Below are positions 8,175 to 15,654 of a stretch of DNA of 23,198 nt, one piece after another. The DNA is from RGIG4608 sp964413365 (GTDB lineage Bacteria; Bacillota; Clostridia; Oscillospirales; CAG-272), in the NCBI GenBank assembly GCA_964413365.1, contig CAYPRM010000023.1, forward strand, positions 1 to 23,198, written 5' to 3'. Made by a program: the position numbers and the translations under genes. The notes below the pieces were generated by a model. The model saw only the letters and a list, made by a program, of their open reading frames with translations, searched no databases and was not told where the DNA came from. Every line of letters begins with the position of its first letter. The stretch's first letter is position 1.

Positions 8175-11100
8175 TTAGGATTTGTTAAAGATACCTGCGA
8201 AGAAGTTCTTTATTGCTTCGAAAATGCCTCTGAAGAAGCGTGCGAGCTGCTGTATGAAGCTAAGCTCCTCTTCCTCATTGTTGTCGCCGTCGCCGGGCTC
8301 TGTGGGCTGATCGGGCTGATCAGGCTGGTCGGGCTGGTCGGGCTGATCGGGCTGATCGGGCTGATCGGGCTCGTCGGATGGCATACCAAACTCAACATCG
8401 TTAACGCTTACGAGAGTGAGGATGTTGGGGTTGGACTTATTGTCTGCGAACGATCCCATCGAGAAGTATACTGCGTCGGGAACGTTGTGCTCGTTGCTTG
8501 TGAGAGTCTCATGCGTGAGAACGATCTCTGCCTCATTTACCTTGATAACGTATGCCCAATATGTTGCGTCCTCAACGAAGCTGTAATACTCCTGATACTT
8601 AACGGAGATGGTGATCGTTCCGCCGTCAATGGGAGTAGCGATAGCCGAGCTTGCAAGGGGTACGTCGGTGTAGTTCATTATCTGAACGTTGCACTCGGTG
8701 GGATAGAGCCAGATGATGATGGAAATACCGTCGCTCTGGGACTTATACTTATCGGGATCGGCAAGAAGGTTGAAGCAAAGGTTATTTGCGCTCGTGCCGT
8801 CGTTATAGTAAGCCGCGCTCGTGAGCTCGATAACTACCTCAACGCCGCTTCTAAGGCTGAGTGCCTTATTGTAGTTAAGACGTGCGGGGAATTCGACCTT
8901 GGACTCAACTGCAAGTCCTCTGTCGTTCCACTCAACATTCGGGATGTTGGTAGCGGTCACGAGGTAGAAAACGTTCTTTTCAATAGCGGCCTCAAGCGTA
9001 CCGAACTCTGTTGCGATCTCGGTGTTCTCCTCCATGAGGTAGTCAAGCTTGATGGACTTGAAGCTATTGCGAACGGGTGTGAAATCGTCAAGCTTCGTGT
9101 ACTTTGTTTCAAGAAGCTTTGCGACGTCGGCGATCTGCTTGCGAACATAAGCCTCGCATGCCGCCTTAATTGTGTTATAGCCTGCTACGTAACGAGTGTA
9201 AAGATCGCCGTCGTTCTCGGTTATGGTAACGTAGGTCGCGATATCGCTATATGCGATCTTTGCGTCATCGAGGTTAGGCTTTACGGTGAGATCAGCCTCG
9301 AGCTTGTCCTCCATAGCCTTTACATAGCTCTCCTTGAGCTGAGGAAGGACTACGGTCTCGATGTTTACTACTGTCGCGTCGCAGGTGGAGATCAATGCCT
9401 CAACTGCCGCCTTATCGGTCTCACTAAGAACTGTATTTACCTTGGTATAAGCGGTGGAGGCTGTATAGCCCTCTCTGTACGCCTTTACATCTACAAGGTC
9501 GTTAACTATCGTGGGCTTCGTTGCATCAAGGGCGTCGATCTTCTTCTGATAATCAACTACCCAAAGGAGAGCAACGGAGAGATCATGCTGATATACAAGC
9601 TCGTCAAGAGCTTCCTCGACATCGGTCTTTACGCTCTCGCTGAGCATGGACTTTCTTGCCTCATACTCGGACTTAGCGCTCTCTCTGAGCGTCTTTGCCG
9701 CATTAAGAGATTCCTGTGTGAGCTTTCCCGAAGGATCTGCGATAAGCTCGTCGTATGCTGCCTTTGCAGCGTCGATCTTATCGGTAACTGCCTTCTTTAT
9801 AATCTCAACTATACTGTCGTTTTCAGCAATCTTAGCGTCAACGGTCGAGATGATGAGCTCAAGCTCTGCTACCTCTCTTGCACGGAGGGACTTGATGGAC
9901 TCAACTGCCGCAGCTCTTGCAGTCATAGCAGCGTCGTAGGATGCAGCGTCGGTAATAGCCTCAGCCGCGGTCTTATACGCCTGTACCTTTGTCTGCGCGC
10001 CTGTTACTGCGTCGCTGTTGATATAGGTGGTGTAGTTATCATCAACTACCTTTATCTCCTCAGAGCATGCAGGGTTTGAACCCGAGGGGAAGCCTGCGGA
10101 GATGATGTAGCACTCGCCCTTTTCATTGAGAAGGGGTGCTACTGTGGTCTTGGGAAGATATACTGTGCAGCTCTTTTCCTCTGCATTGTAGTTTGCATTA
10201 TCAGACCACATGGTTCCGTCGGTCATTGTGATCTTTACGGAATAGAAGACGTCGTCGTAGGACTCGAACTTGATCGTCCAGCCCATGGTCTCTGCCTGAT
10301 TGCAGACAACAGAGGATGCGATGCCGCACGCGAGGGCGGACTTAAGGTCGGGAGCAACGTGGACGATAGCGGGAAGCTGATAGCTATGGCTCTCTGCAAA
10401 CACAAGTCTTGCCTGACCTGTATAAAGAGCGTTCCAATAGGTGATAGCGAAGGAGTTGTCATCGCCGAAGTATGCGCCGTTCTCCTTTGCGAAGATAAGA
10501 CCTACGCAGTCGCCAGTATTCGTGGTGGCTCTGAGGCTTATCTCAAGTCCGTCGAACTTAACGGGAGTTGAATAATATGATCTTGCGCCCCAAGCGGTGA
10601 GATTGGATATCTCGGTGTAGCCGTCCTTTGCGAATTTGGAAACGGGTGCGCCAGAATATACGATCCACGAGCCATCAGGCTTGCCTGCGATAGTGGGCTC
10701 GGTCGAGGGGGTGCTGGGAGTAGGAGTAACGGGATCCTCACCGCCTACGGGGGTATCGGGATCCTCACCGCCTACGGGGGTATCGGGATCCGTTACAGCG
10801 CTCTCGGTAACCTTGATACTATAATTGGGAGAACCAAGTCCCGATGCGGAAATATAAAGCTTTCCGTTGGAGTCAAGGGCGTCTGCAAAGTGGGATTTTG
10901 CGATGTAGATCGTGCAGGAATGACCGCCGCCCGTCTCATCCGCATAATTTGCGTTATTGCCCCAGAGAAGGTTATCCTGTGCAACAGTGATCTTTACCTT
11001 GTAGGCTGTTGCACTGTGAGAGGTGATCTCGATCTTGAGGTCAGCCGCGGTGATGCTATTGAGCACCATTGAGCCTGCCACGCCAAAGCCTGCGTTCGTG

Positions 11101-11531
11101 CATTCCTCGTCGGTGCATGCGAAGGATGATCCGTTGTAGTCGTGGTTGGCACCGATATGAAGCCTTGACTGTCCATTTGCATAAGGATCATGCCAAAGTG
11201 TCATAGCAACTGCTGCTCCGCTACCGTATGTAGCTCCTTCCTCGGACGAGAAGATGATGCCTGTCGCCTGGCTCGTGCCAAAGCCTGAGATCTTCATCTC
11301 AACGGTAAGTCCGTCAAGTCTTACCTTCTCGGTTTTATAAGCAGTAGTAGCGTACTCCAGGCCGCTGACGGTATGATAGCCGTTATCGCCTGCTGTTACA
11401 GCTACGCCCGATCCGTTTGCTGTCCAAACGGGTACGGAGGGTTCTGTGTCTTCCGCAAACACGATTGCCTGCCCGAGCACGGGGAGCATCATCGTGATCA
11501 GAAGGAAGATCGCTAAGAGTCTGTTTTTCAT
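8175..11531 (-). CDS. Large secreted protein: duplicated beta-sandwich, long helical region, third beta-domain, DQP linker, amphipathic tail
   Basis: This is an unrecognised 1118-residue secreted protein with a signal peptide (about 1-27). Residues about 34-245 and 286-498 are an internal duplication: matching pieces are LDGLTVE/FDGLEIS, GIIF/GLIF, LWGNNANY/MWSDNANY, SCTIYIAKS/SCTVYLPKT and GKLYISAG-like ends. They look like concanavalin or laminin-G type beta-sandwiches, which often bind sugars. A DPDTPVGGE repeat links them. Residues about 505-880 are Ala/Lys/Glu-rich and helical, probably coiled-coil. A third beta-domain (about 885-1065) precedes seven DQP triplets, an acidic run and an aromatic amphipathic helix with IFEAI and FFA like that of the phosphoesterase. 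GGAGG lies 5 nt before the ATG at 11529-11531; an upstream in-frame TTG overlaps that site and is rejected. No catalytic motif was seen, so a glycan-binding or surface scaffold role is inferred. Confidence 0.85.
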   Translation of the reverse strand: MKNRLLAIFLLITMMLPVLGQAIVFAEDTEPSVPVWTANGSGVAVTAGDNGYHTVSGLEYATTAYKTEKVRLDGLTVEMKISGFGTSQATGIIFSSEEGATYGSGAAVAMTLWHDPYANGQSRLHIGANHDYNGSSFACTDEECTNAGFGVAGSMVLNSITAADLKIEITSHSATAYKVKITVAQDNLLWGNNANYADETGGGHSCTIYIAKSHFADALDSNGKLYISASGLGSPNYSIKVTESAVTDPDTPVGGEDPDTPVGGEDPVTPTPSTPSTEPTIAGKPDGSWIVYSGAPVSKFAKDGYTEISNLTAWGARSYYSTPVKFDGLEISLRATTNTGDCVGLIFAKENGAYFGDDNSFAITYWNALYTGQARLVFAESHSYQLPAIVHVAPDLKSALACGIASSVVCNQAETMGWTIKFESYDDVFYSVKITMTDGTMWSDNANYNAEEKSCTVYLPKTTVAPLLNEKGECYIISAGFPSGSNPACSEEIKVVDDNYTTYINSDAVTGAQTKVQAYKTAAEAITDAASYDAAMTARAAAVESIKSLRAREVAELELIISTVDAKIAENDSIVEIIKKAVTDKIDAAKAAYDELIADPSGKLTQESLNAAKTLRESAKSEYEARKSMLSESVKTDVEEALDELVYQHDLSVALLWVVDYQKKIDALDATKPTIVNDLVDVKAYREGYTASTAYTKVNTVLSETDKAAVEALISTCDATVVNIETVVLPQLKESYVKAMEDKLEADLTVKPNLDDAKIAYSDIATYVTITENDGDLYTRYVAGYNTIKAACEAYVRKQIADVAKLLETKYTKLDDFTPVRNSFKSIKLDYLMEENTEIATEFGTLEAAIEKNVFYLVTATNIPNVEWNDRGLAVESKVEFPARLNYNKALSLRSGVEVVIELTSAAYYNDGTSANNLCFNLLADPDKYKSQSDGISIIIWLYPTECNVQIMNYTDVPLASSAIATPIDGGTITISVKYQEYYSFVEDATYWAYVIKVNEAEIVLTHETLTSNEHNVPDAVYFSMGSFADNKSNPNILTLVSVNDVEFGMPSDEPDQPDQPDQPDQPDQPDQPDQPTEPGDGDNNEEEELSFIQQLARFFRGIFEAIKNFFAGIFNKS
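8305..8367. repeat. Seven 9-bp tandem repeats encoding DQP
   Basis: Seven head-to-tail units of GGCTGATCG or close variants (GGCTGATCA, GGCTGGTCG) encode the (Asp-Gln-Pro)7 linker before the C-terminal helix of the large secreted protein. The regular 9-bp period keeps the frame if copies are gained or lost by slippage. Confidence 0.95.
10731..10784. repeat. Perfect 27-bp tandem duplication in the interdomain linker
   Basis: The unit at 10731-10757 is repeated exactly at 10758-10784 and followed by a partial third copy (GGGATCC). It encodes the DPDTPVGGE linker between the two duplicated beta-sandwiches. Perfect identity suggests a recent or homogenised duplication. Confidence 0.95.
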
Positions 11532-11587
11532 ACTTTCCTCCAAAAATATAAATTTTTATTAATTAATACGGTGGGATAGCACCGCAA

Positions 11588-12751
11588 TTAATTCGATTTG
11601 TACATATTGAGGTAGGTTATCTCGACCTCAACATCATAGTTGCCGGGAAGCTCCCAGCCGATATTTGTACTGCCGATTTTGAGCTTATCGGCGCTCGCTC
11701 CCAGCATAGCACCGTTCTGATGGGCTATCTTGAGAGCCTGCTTGAGGTACGGAAGGATATCGACCTTCACGCTGACCTCCTTACCAACAACGGACGTCGG
11801 TGCATTGACCGAGCCCGGCTGCTGCTGAGCGACCGCTTGGAGCGAGGGCATATAGATGAAGAGTCCCGTGCTGTCCTCCTTGCCACCGTCATAGGATGCG
11901 AGTCCGTTCGGTGTACCGCCAAGCGCGCGTGTGTCAAACATCGAGAAGCCGAACCACATCGAATTGCCGTAGCTCTCGCTCTCGGGGTCAATATCTGTAA
12001 GGGTTATAAACCATTGGAACTGTGCGGCGTTGAGCTCTGCGTCTATGGGGTAAAGCTCCCTATCGACGAGGCTCTCACACTTAGTGACCTTATAATTGAC
12101 CTCCATATAGAGGTGGTCGCAATCGCTCGTGTCGGAATTTACGTTCTGCTCAATGAGGATATGGGGCCAGTTCTCCGTAACGTCTGTACGCTCACGGATA
12201 TTTCCATCCTCGTCCCTCGTGTACTCCTCACTTCCCTTTATTCCGAGCGTGATCGCTCCCGTCTTTGAGGAATCAATGCGAAGAAGCTTTCCTGCGTCGC
12301 TATAAGTGAACACCGAGCCGTCACGCACAAGCTCCGAATCGGCGACCATATCGTATGTACAGCCCCACTGAGCCATACGCCAGATGCTGTCTCCGTCAGC
12401 CTTATTCCCGTCATAATCAAGGTAGCCTGCGAGATTTCCGTTAGAGGAATTCGCGTGGAAGAGGGTTACCGAAAAGCCCCTTGAAAAGTTGAGATCTCCA
12501 AGGAGCTCGACGACGCCGTTCCCCTCAAATCTCGGTCTCTCGAGCAGCTCTCCCTCGGTTACCGTGTCCCACGTGGGATCGGGCTCCTTGGTCGCTGTCG
12601 TTGTAGTCGTTGTCGACGTTACGGGCACTCTGACCGTTGTAGTCGTTGTATTGCCTACTATACCGTCAAAAATATCACAACTGCTGAACATAATTACTCC
12701 TGTCGCCATTACCAATATCAAAGCAATGGCTCTAACAAAATCATTTCTCAT
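11588..12751 (-). CDS. Lipoprotein of unrecognised family, paralogous to the next gene upstream and to the C-terminus of the SGNH lipoprotein
   Basis: I do not recognise this family. The 387-residue chain begins with a lipoprotein signal ending MFSSC (Cys25), then a Thr-rich spacer with runs such as TTTTT and TTTTTT. The main domain is beta-rich and carries WPHILIEQ, AAQFQWFITL, MWFGFSMFDTR, YDGGKEDSTGLFIYMPS and NIGWE, each with a counterpart in the gene at 12741-13793 and in the last 300 residues of the SGNH lipoprotein. It should sit on the outer face of the membrane; sugar binding is a guess from context. Its ATG overlaps the end of the preceding gene by 11 nt (ATGAGAAATGA), with GAGGGTG upstream inside that gene, so translation is probably coupled. 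Confidence 0.8.
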   Translation of the reverse strand: MRNDFVRAIALILVMATGVIMFSSCDIFDGIVGNTTTTTVRVPVTSTTTTTTATKEPDPTWDTVTEGELLERPRFEGNGVVELLGDLNFSRGFSVTLFHANSSNGNLAGYLDYDGNKADGDSIWRMAQWGCTYDMVADSELVRDGSVFTYSDAGKLLRIDSSKTGAITLGIKGSEEYTRDEDGNIRERTDVTENWPHILIEQNVNSDTSDCDHLYMEVNYKVTKCESLVDRELYPIDAELNAAQFQWFITLTDIDPESESYGNSMWFGFSMFDTRALGGTPNGLASYDGGKEDSTGLFIYMPSLQAVAQQQPGSVNAPTSVVGKEVSVKVDILPYLKQALKIAHQNGAMLGASADKLKIGSTNIGWELPGNYDVEVEITYLNMYKSN

Positions 12752-13793
12752 ATTCTATCACCCTCAAGGACATATTTTCGATTCTGACTCCAACACGTGC
12801 GAGGTTCGAGACCTCCCAGCCGATATTGAAGCCGTTTACCGCCATATTCTCCCATTTTGACTCAGAAAGCGCTCCGCGGCTCTTGGCAAGCTCAAATGCC
12901 GTCCTCATATACTCCTTAAGATCGAGCCTTACGTGGTAGGTCTTACCTGTCTCGACCTTGCCGCCACTCTCGGGAAAGATCTCCTTACCCGTGGGGGCGT
13001 ATATGAATTTACCCGTAGCATCCGCCTTGCCTCCGTCATAGAGTTGAGTGCCCGGGAAGACCTCATAGCGGTTATCGAAAAGTGTTACGTTGAACCACAT
13101 ATAGTCGCCGAGCGTGCTCGCCTTATCGTGGACTGTGAATATCCACTGGAACTGCGATGCGCCGATGGAATTATCGTACTCGACATTCTCCGTTATCGTG
13201 AAGTCAAGCTCCATAATGAAGCCCTCGACCTCGTCGAGATACACGACTCCAGGCGTCTGCTGGATGATCATATGCACCCAATCCTCGCCGTTTTTCCTGA
13301 CTGCGGGAACGCCCGTGGTCTGATCGACGTATTCTTTAGTGGTGTCTATATTGAGGTTATATTCCCCCGTCTGCGTATTGACGGAGATGTACTTACTGCC
13401 CGAGCTGTTCGTGAGGGTGAAATATTCACCGTCCGTGCCCGTAATACCGTAAGCAGGTATATCGAAGAGCTCATTACCAAGGGAGAGGTCGTTCTTTGTG
13501 GAATCGTAGCCGCTCCTTGTCGCGGAGAGGTCGCAATACTGACCGAGCGACCAGAAGGGCTCGTCAGCACCTGCTTCTCCGTATTTCCACCACGTGTAGC
13601 CCACCTGATGGGAATTGAGGTTCGATATCTTGATGCCCTCGGAGAAGGTTCTGTCAAAAAGTATCTCCCTCTCCACGAGCTTCGGCTCACCGTCAACAGG
13701 CTTCGTTGTAGTGCCGAAGCCCTCGATGAGATCGCACGCTGTGAATGCTCCAAGGAGCATCAGCGATGCCAAAATCAAAGCTATTTTTTTCAT
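12741..13793 (-). CDS. Lipoprotein of unrecognised family, member of the same three-copy domain family
   Basis: The 350-residue protein has a short lipoprotein signal ending GAFTAC (Cys20). Its body shares the family signatures DWVHMIIQQ, GASQFQWIFTV, DYMWFNVTLFDNR, YDGGKADATGKFIYAP, AFELAKSRGAL and GFNIGWE with the downstream lipoprotein and with the C-terminal domain of the SGNH lipoprotein. AKSRG followed by a glycine or leucine turn is closest to the SGNH version. It has no recognisable catalytic motif. It follows the permease gene by 31 nt, with GAGGT before the ATG, and overlaps the next gene. Its position directly after the transporter suggests a role in capturing or presenting substrate, which is inference. 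Confidence 0.8.
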   Translation of the reverse strand: MKKIALILASLMLLGAFTACDLIEGFGTTTKPVDGEPKLVEREILFDRTFSEGIKISNLNSHQVGYTWWKYGEAGADEPFWSLGQYCDLSATRSGYDSTKNDLSLGNELFDIPAYGITGTDGEYFTLTNSSGSKYISVNTQTGEYNLNIDTTKEYVDQTTGVPAVRKNGEDWVHMIIQQTPGVVYLDEVEGFIMELDFTITENVEYDNSIGASQFQWIFTVHDKASTLGDYMWFNVTLFDNRYEVFPGTQLYDGGKADATGKFIYAPTGKEIFPESGGKVETGKTYHVRLDLKEYMRTAFELAKSRGALSESKWENMAVNGFNIGWEVSNLARVGVRIENMSLRVIEYEK

Positions 13794-13824
13794 AATTTAC
13801 CTCGCAGATCTTTATTTCCTCGGT

Positions 13825-14697
13825 CTACATTTTAACTGCGCCGTCGGTCAGTCCCTTAATAAACTGCTTTGACGTAAAGAAGAATGCAACGAGAAGCGGA
13901 AGCGATGCGATGCAATATCCTGCGTATATGACTGTATCGGGGATCTTCGCCGCACTCGAGCCGAACACGGTGAACACTCCGACGCCTATCGTATACAGGT
14001 CCTCTGCTCCGTAGAGTATGAGCCTTGCCCAGACGACGTCGTTCCACGCGCCAAGGAGAGTGGACAGTCCTACGGTAAAGAGGATCGGCGTGCTGAGCGG
14101 TATCGCTATCTTGAAGTAGCAGCCGAGCTTACTCGAGCCGTCTATCTCCGCCGCCTCGTAAACGTCCGCAGGTATCCCGTCGAAGAATGTTTTCATCAAG
14201 AATATATTGACGGGCATTCCACCTGCGATGGCAGGAAGCACTACGCCTGCATACGTCTGCTTGAGGTTCAGCGTCGAATACACGAACGAATATTGCGTTG
14301 CGAGCGTCAGGATGCTCGGGATCATCATAAACGCAAGGAATACCATAAAGAGTGCGTCCTTGCCGCGGAACTTGAAGCGTGAGAAGCCGTAAGCCGCAAG
14401 GCTCGCAAAGAGCAGGACTCCTGCGACCTCAAGGAACGCCACCCAGAAGGTATTGAGTATATACTTCGAGATATAGGGCCACGCCGCCTTGAATGCTCCC
14501 GTTACCACGTCAGAGCCGTTCGAGCCCGGGAAGGACAGAGGATCTCTCAAAATATCCGAGGGGGACTTGAAGCTATTTATTATCAATACGTAGAAAGGAA
14601 ACAGCACCATCACCAGAAGGCAGATCAGTATGATATGCGAGAATATCTGCCCTGCACCGAGCCGATGTCTCCTTTTCTTTAATTCAACCTTCTCCAT
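13825..14697 (-). CDS. Carbohydrate ABC transporter permease, MalG type
   Basis: The 290-residue inner membrane protein has about six hydrophobic segments, the first at FSHIILICLLVMVLFPFYVL. The cytoplasmic EAA loop reads EAAEIDGSSKLGCYFKIAIP, typical of CUT1 permeases of the MalG/LacG group, and docks on the transporter ATPase. It pairs with the permease encoded just upstream and receives substrate from the binding lipoprotein. Its ribosome binding site AAGGAG is formed by the last codons of the preceding gene, whose stop lies 3 nt before this ATG, so expression is coupled. No ATPase gene lies in the window. Confidence 0.95.
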   Translation of the reverse strand: MEKVELKKRRHRLGAGQIFSHIILICLLVMVLFPFYVLIINSFKSPSDILRDPLSFPGSNGSDVVTGAFKAAWPYISKYILNTFWVAFLEVAGVLLFASLAAYGFSRFKFRGKDALFMVFLAFMMIPSILTLATQYSFVYSTLNLKQTYAGVVLPAIAGGMPVNIFLMKTFFDGIPADVYEAAEIDGSSKLGCYFKIAIPLSTPILFTVGLSTLLGAWNDVVWARLILYGAEDLYTIGVGVFTVFGSSAAKIPDTVIYAGYCIASLPLLVAFFFTSKQFIKGLTDGAVKM

Positions 14698-14700
14698 ATC

Positions 14701-15651
14701 CTACTCCTTTGATTTAACGAACTTGTTATTTGCAATAGTTATTACCATTATGATAACGAACATAACTACTCCCATCGCGCACGCATAGCCGTATGCGCCC
14801 TCCTTGGAGGAGCCTGTGATGAGGCAGTAGATGTAGTATCCAGGTACCATCGTACCCGACTGCATACTGTCTATCACCTCTCCGGGTGCGCCATGTGTGA
14901 TGGTATATTGCATTGAATAATTCTGAAGTCCGCCGATAAATCCCATAACGAGGAAGTATTTCAGCTGTCCAGAGATGAGCGGCAGGTCGATCTTGAACAC
15001 CCTTCCCCAGAACGAGAGTCCGTCGATCCTTGATGCCTCGATAAGGCTACGGTCGATGGAATTTAGTCCTGCAAGGTAGATGAGGAACGACGTTCCTCCA
15101 ACCCACGGGAATCCGTAGAGGAATATACTGAGGAACACCACCCACGTGTCCTTACTTGCAAACCACTCGAGGGGCTGTTCGCCGAACCACGAGAGTATCG
15201 TATTTGCAAGTCCTGCGGACGAGCCGGAGAAGATGAGCTTCTGCCAGAGCAGGAGCACTATTATTCCCGGGATCATTGCAGGGAGAACGAATAAAAATCT
15301 GTATGCCGGCATCAGCTTAGATCTCAGATTATACATCAGCTCTGCGAGAATGATGCTCGCGGCATTTCCAAGCACCATACCGACCACCGTCAAAATGACG
15401 GCGTTACGCAGGGAGATCCAGAAGAGTCTGTCGCTGAACACCCTTTTATAATTGTCGAAGCCGATAAAATCAGCCACCGAGCCGCCGTCCCAGTTGGTGA
15501 GGGAGTTGACGAACGCCATCACCGTGGGATAGAGGCAGAACACGCACAGGAGAATGAGCGCAGGCAGTATGTAGAGGAGTCCCTGATATCCTCTGTGCTT
15601 GCGCAAAAATCCTCCGATGCCCGTCCTTCTTGTGGGATCCTTTCTTGACAT
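14701..15651 (-). CDS. Carbohydrate ABC transporter permease, MalF/UgpA type
   Basis: The 316-residue membrane protein has about six transmembrane segments, starting with GLLYILPALILLCVFCLYP. The EAA loop is EASRIDGLSFWGRVFKIDLP. Both features are standard for the MalF/UgpA half of CUT1 oligosaccharide importers. The ATG follows the stop of the binding-protein gene by 3 nt, with GGAAGGGAAG as ribosome binding site at the end of that gene. It forms a heterodimer with the next gene's product. The transported sugar cannot be read from the sequence. Confidence 0.95.
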   Translation of the reverse strand: MSRKDPTRRTGIGGFLRKHRGYQGLLYILPALILLCVFCLYPTVMAFVNSLTNWDGGSVADFIGFDNYKRVFSDRLFWISLRNAVILTVVGMVLGNAASIILAELMYNLRSKLMPAYRFLFVLPAMIPGIIVLLLWQKLIFSGSSAGLANTILSWFGEQPLEWFASKDTWVVFLSIFLYGFPWVGGTSFLIYLAGLNSIDRSLIEASRIDGLSFWGRVFKIDLPLISGQLKYFLVMGFIGGLQNYSMQYTITHGAPGEVIDSMQSGTMVPGYYIYCLITGSSKEGAYGYACAMGVVMFVIIMVITIANNKFVKSKE

Positions 15652-15654
15652 TGC

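Noticed and set aside
8305..8367. CRISPR-like array
   Set aside because: The 9-bp units are contiguous, have no spacers and encode DQP triplets in frame.
8172..10079. Long open frame on the plus strand, 635 codons
   Set aside because: It lies wholly opposite the large secreted protein gene, is rich in Leu/Gly/Ile repeats generated by the antisense of the DQP repeat, and has no recognisable domain. It is a shadow of the real gene.
12933..13835. Plus-strand open frame of 300 codons
   Set aside because: It is antisense to a lipoprotein gene that has a lipobox and two paralogues in the same operon.
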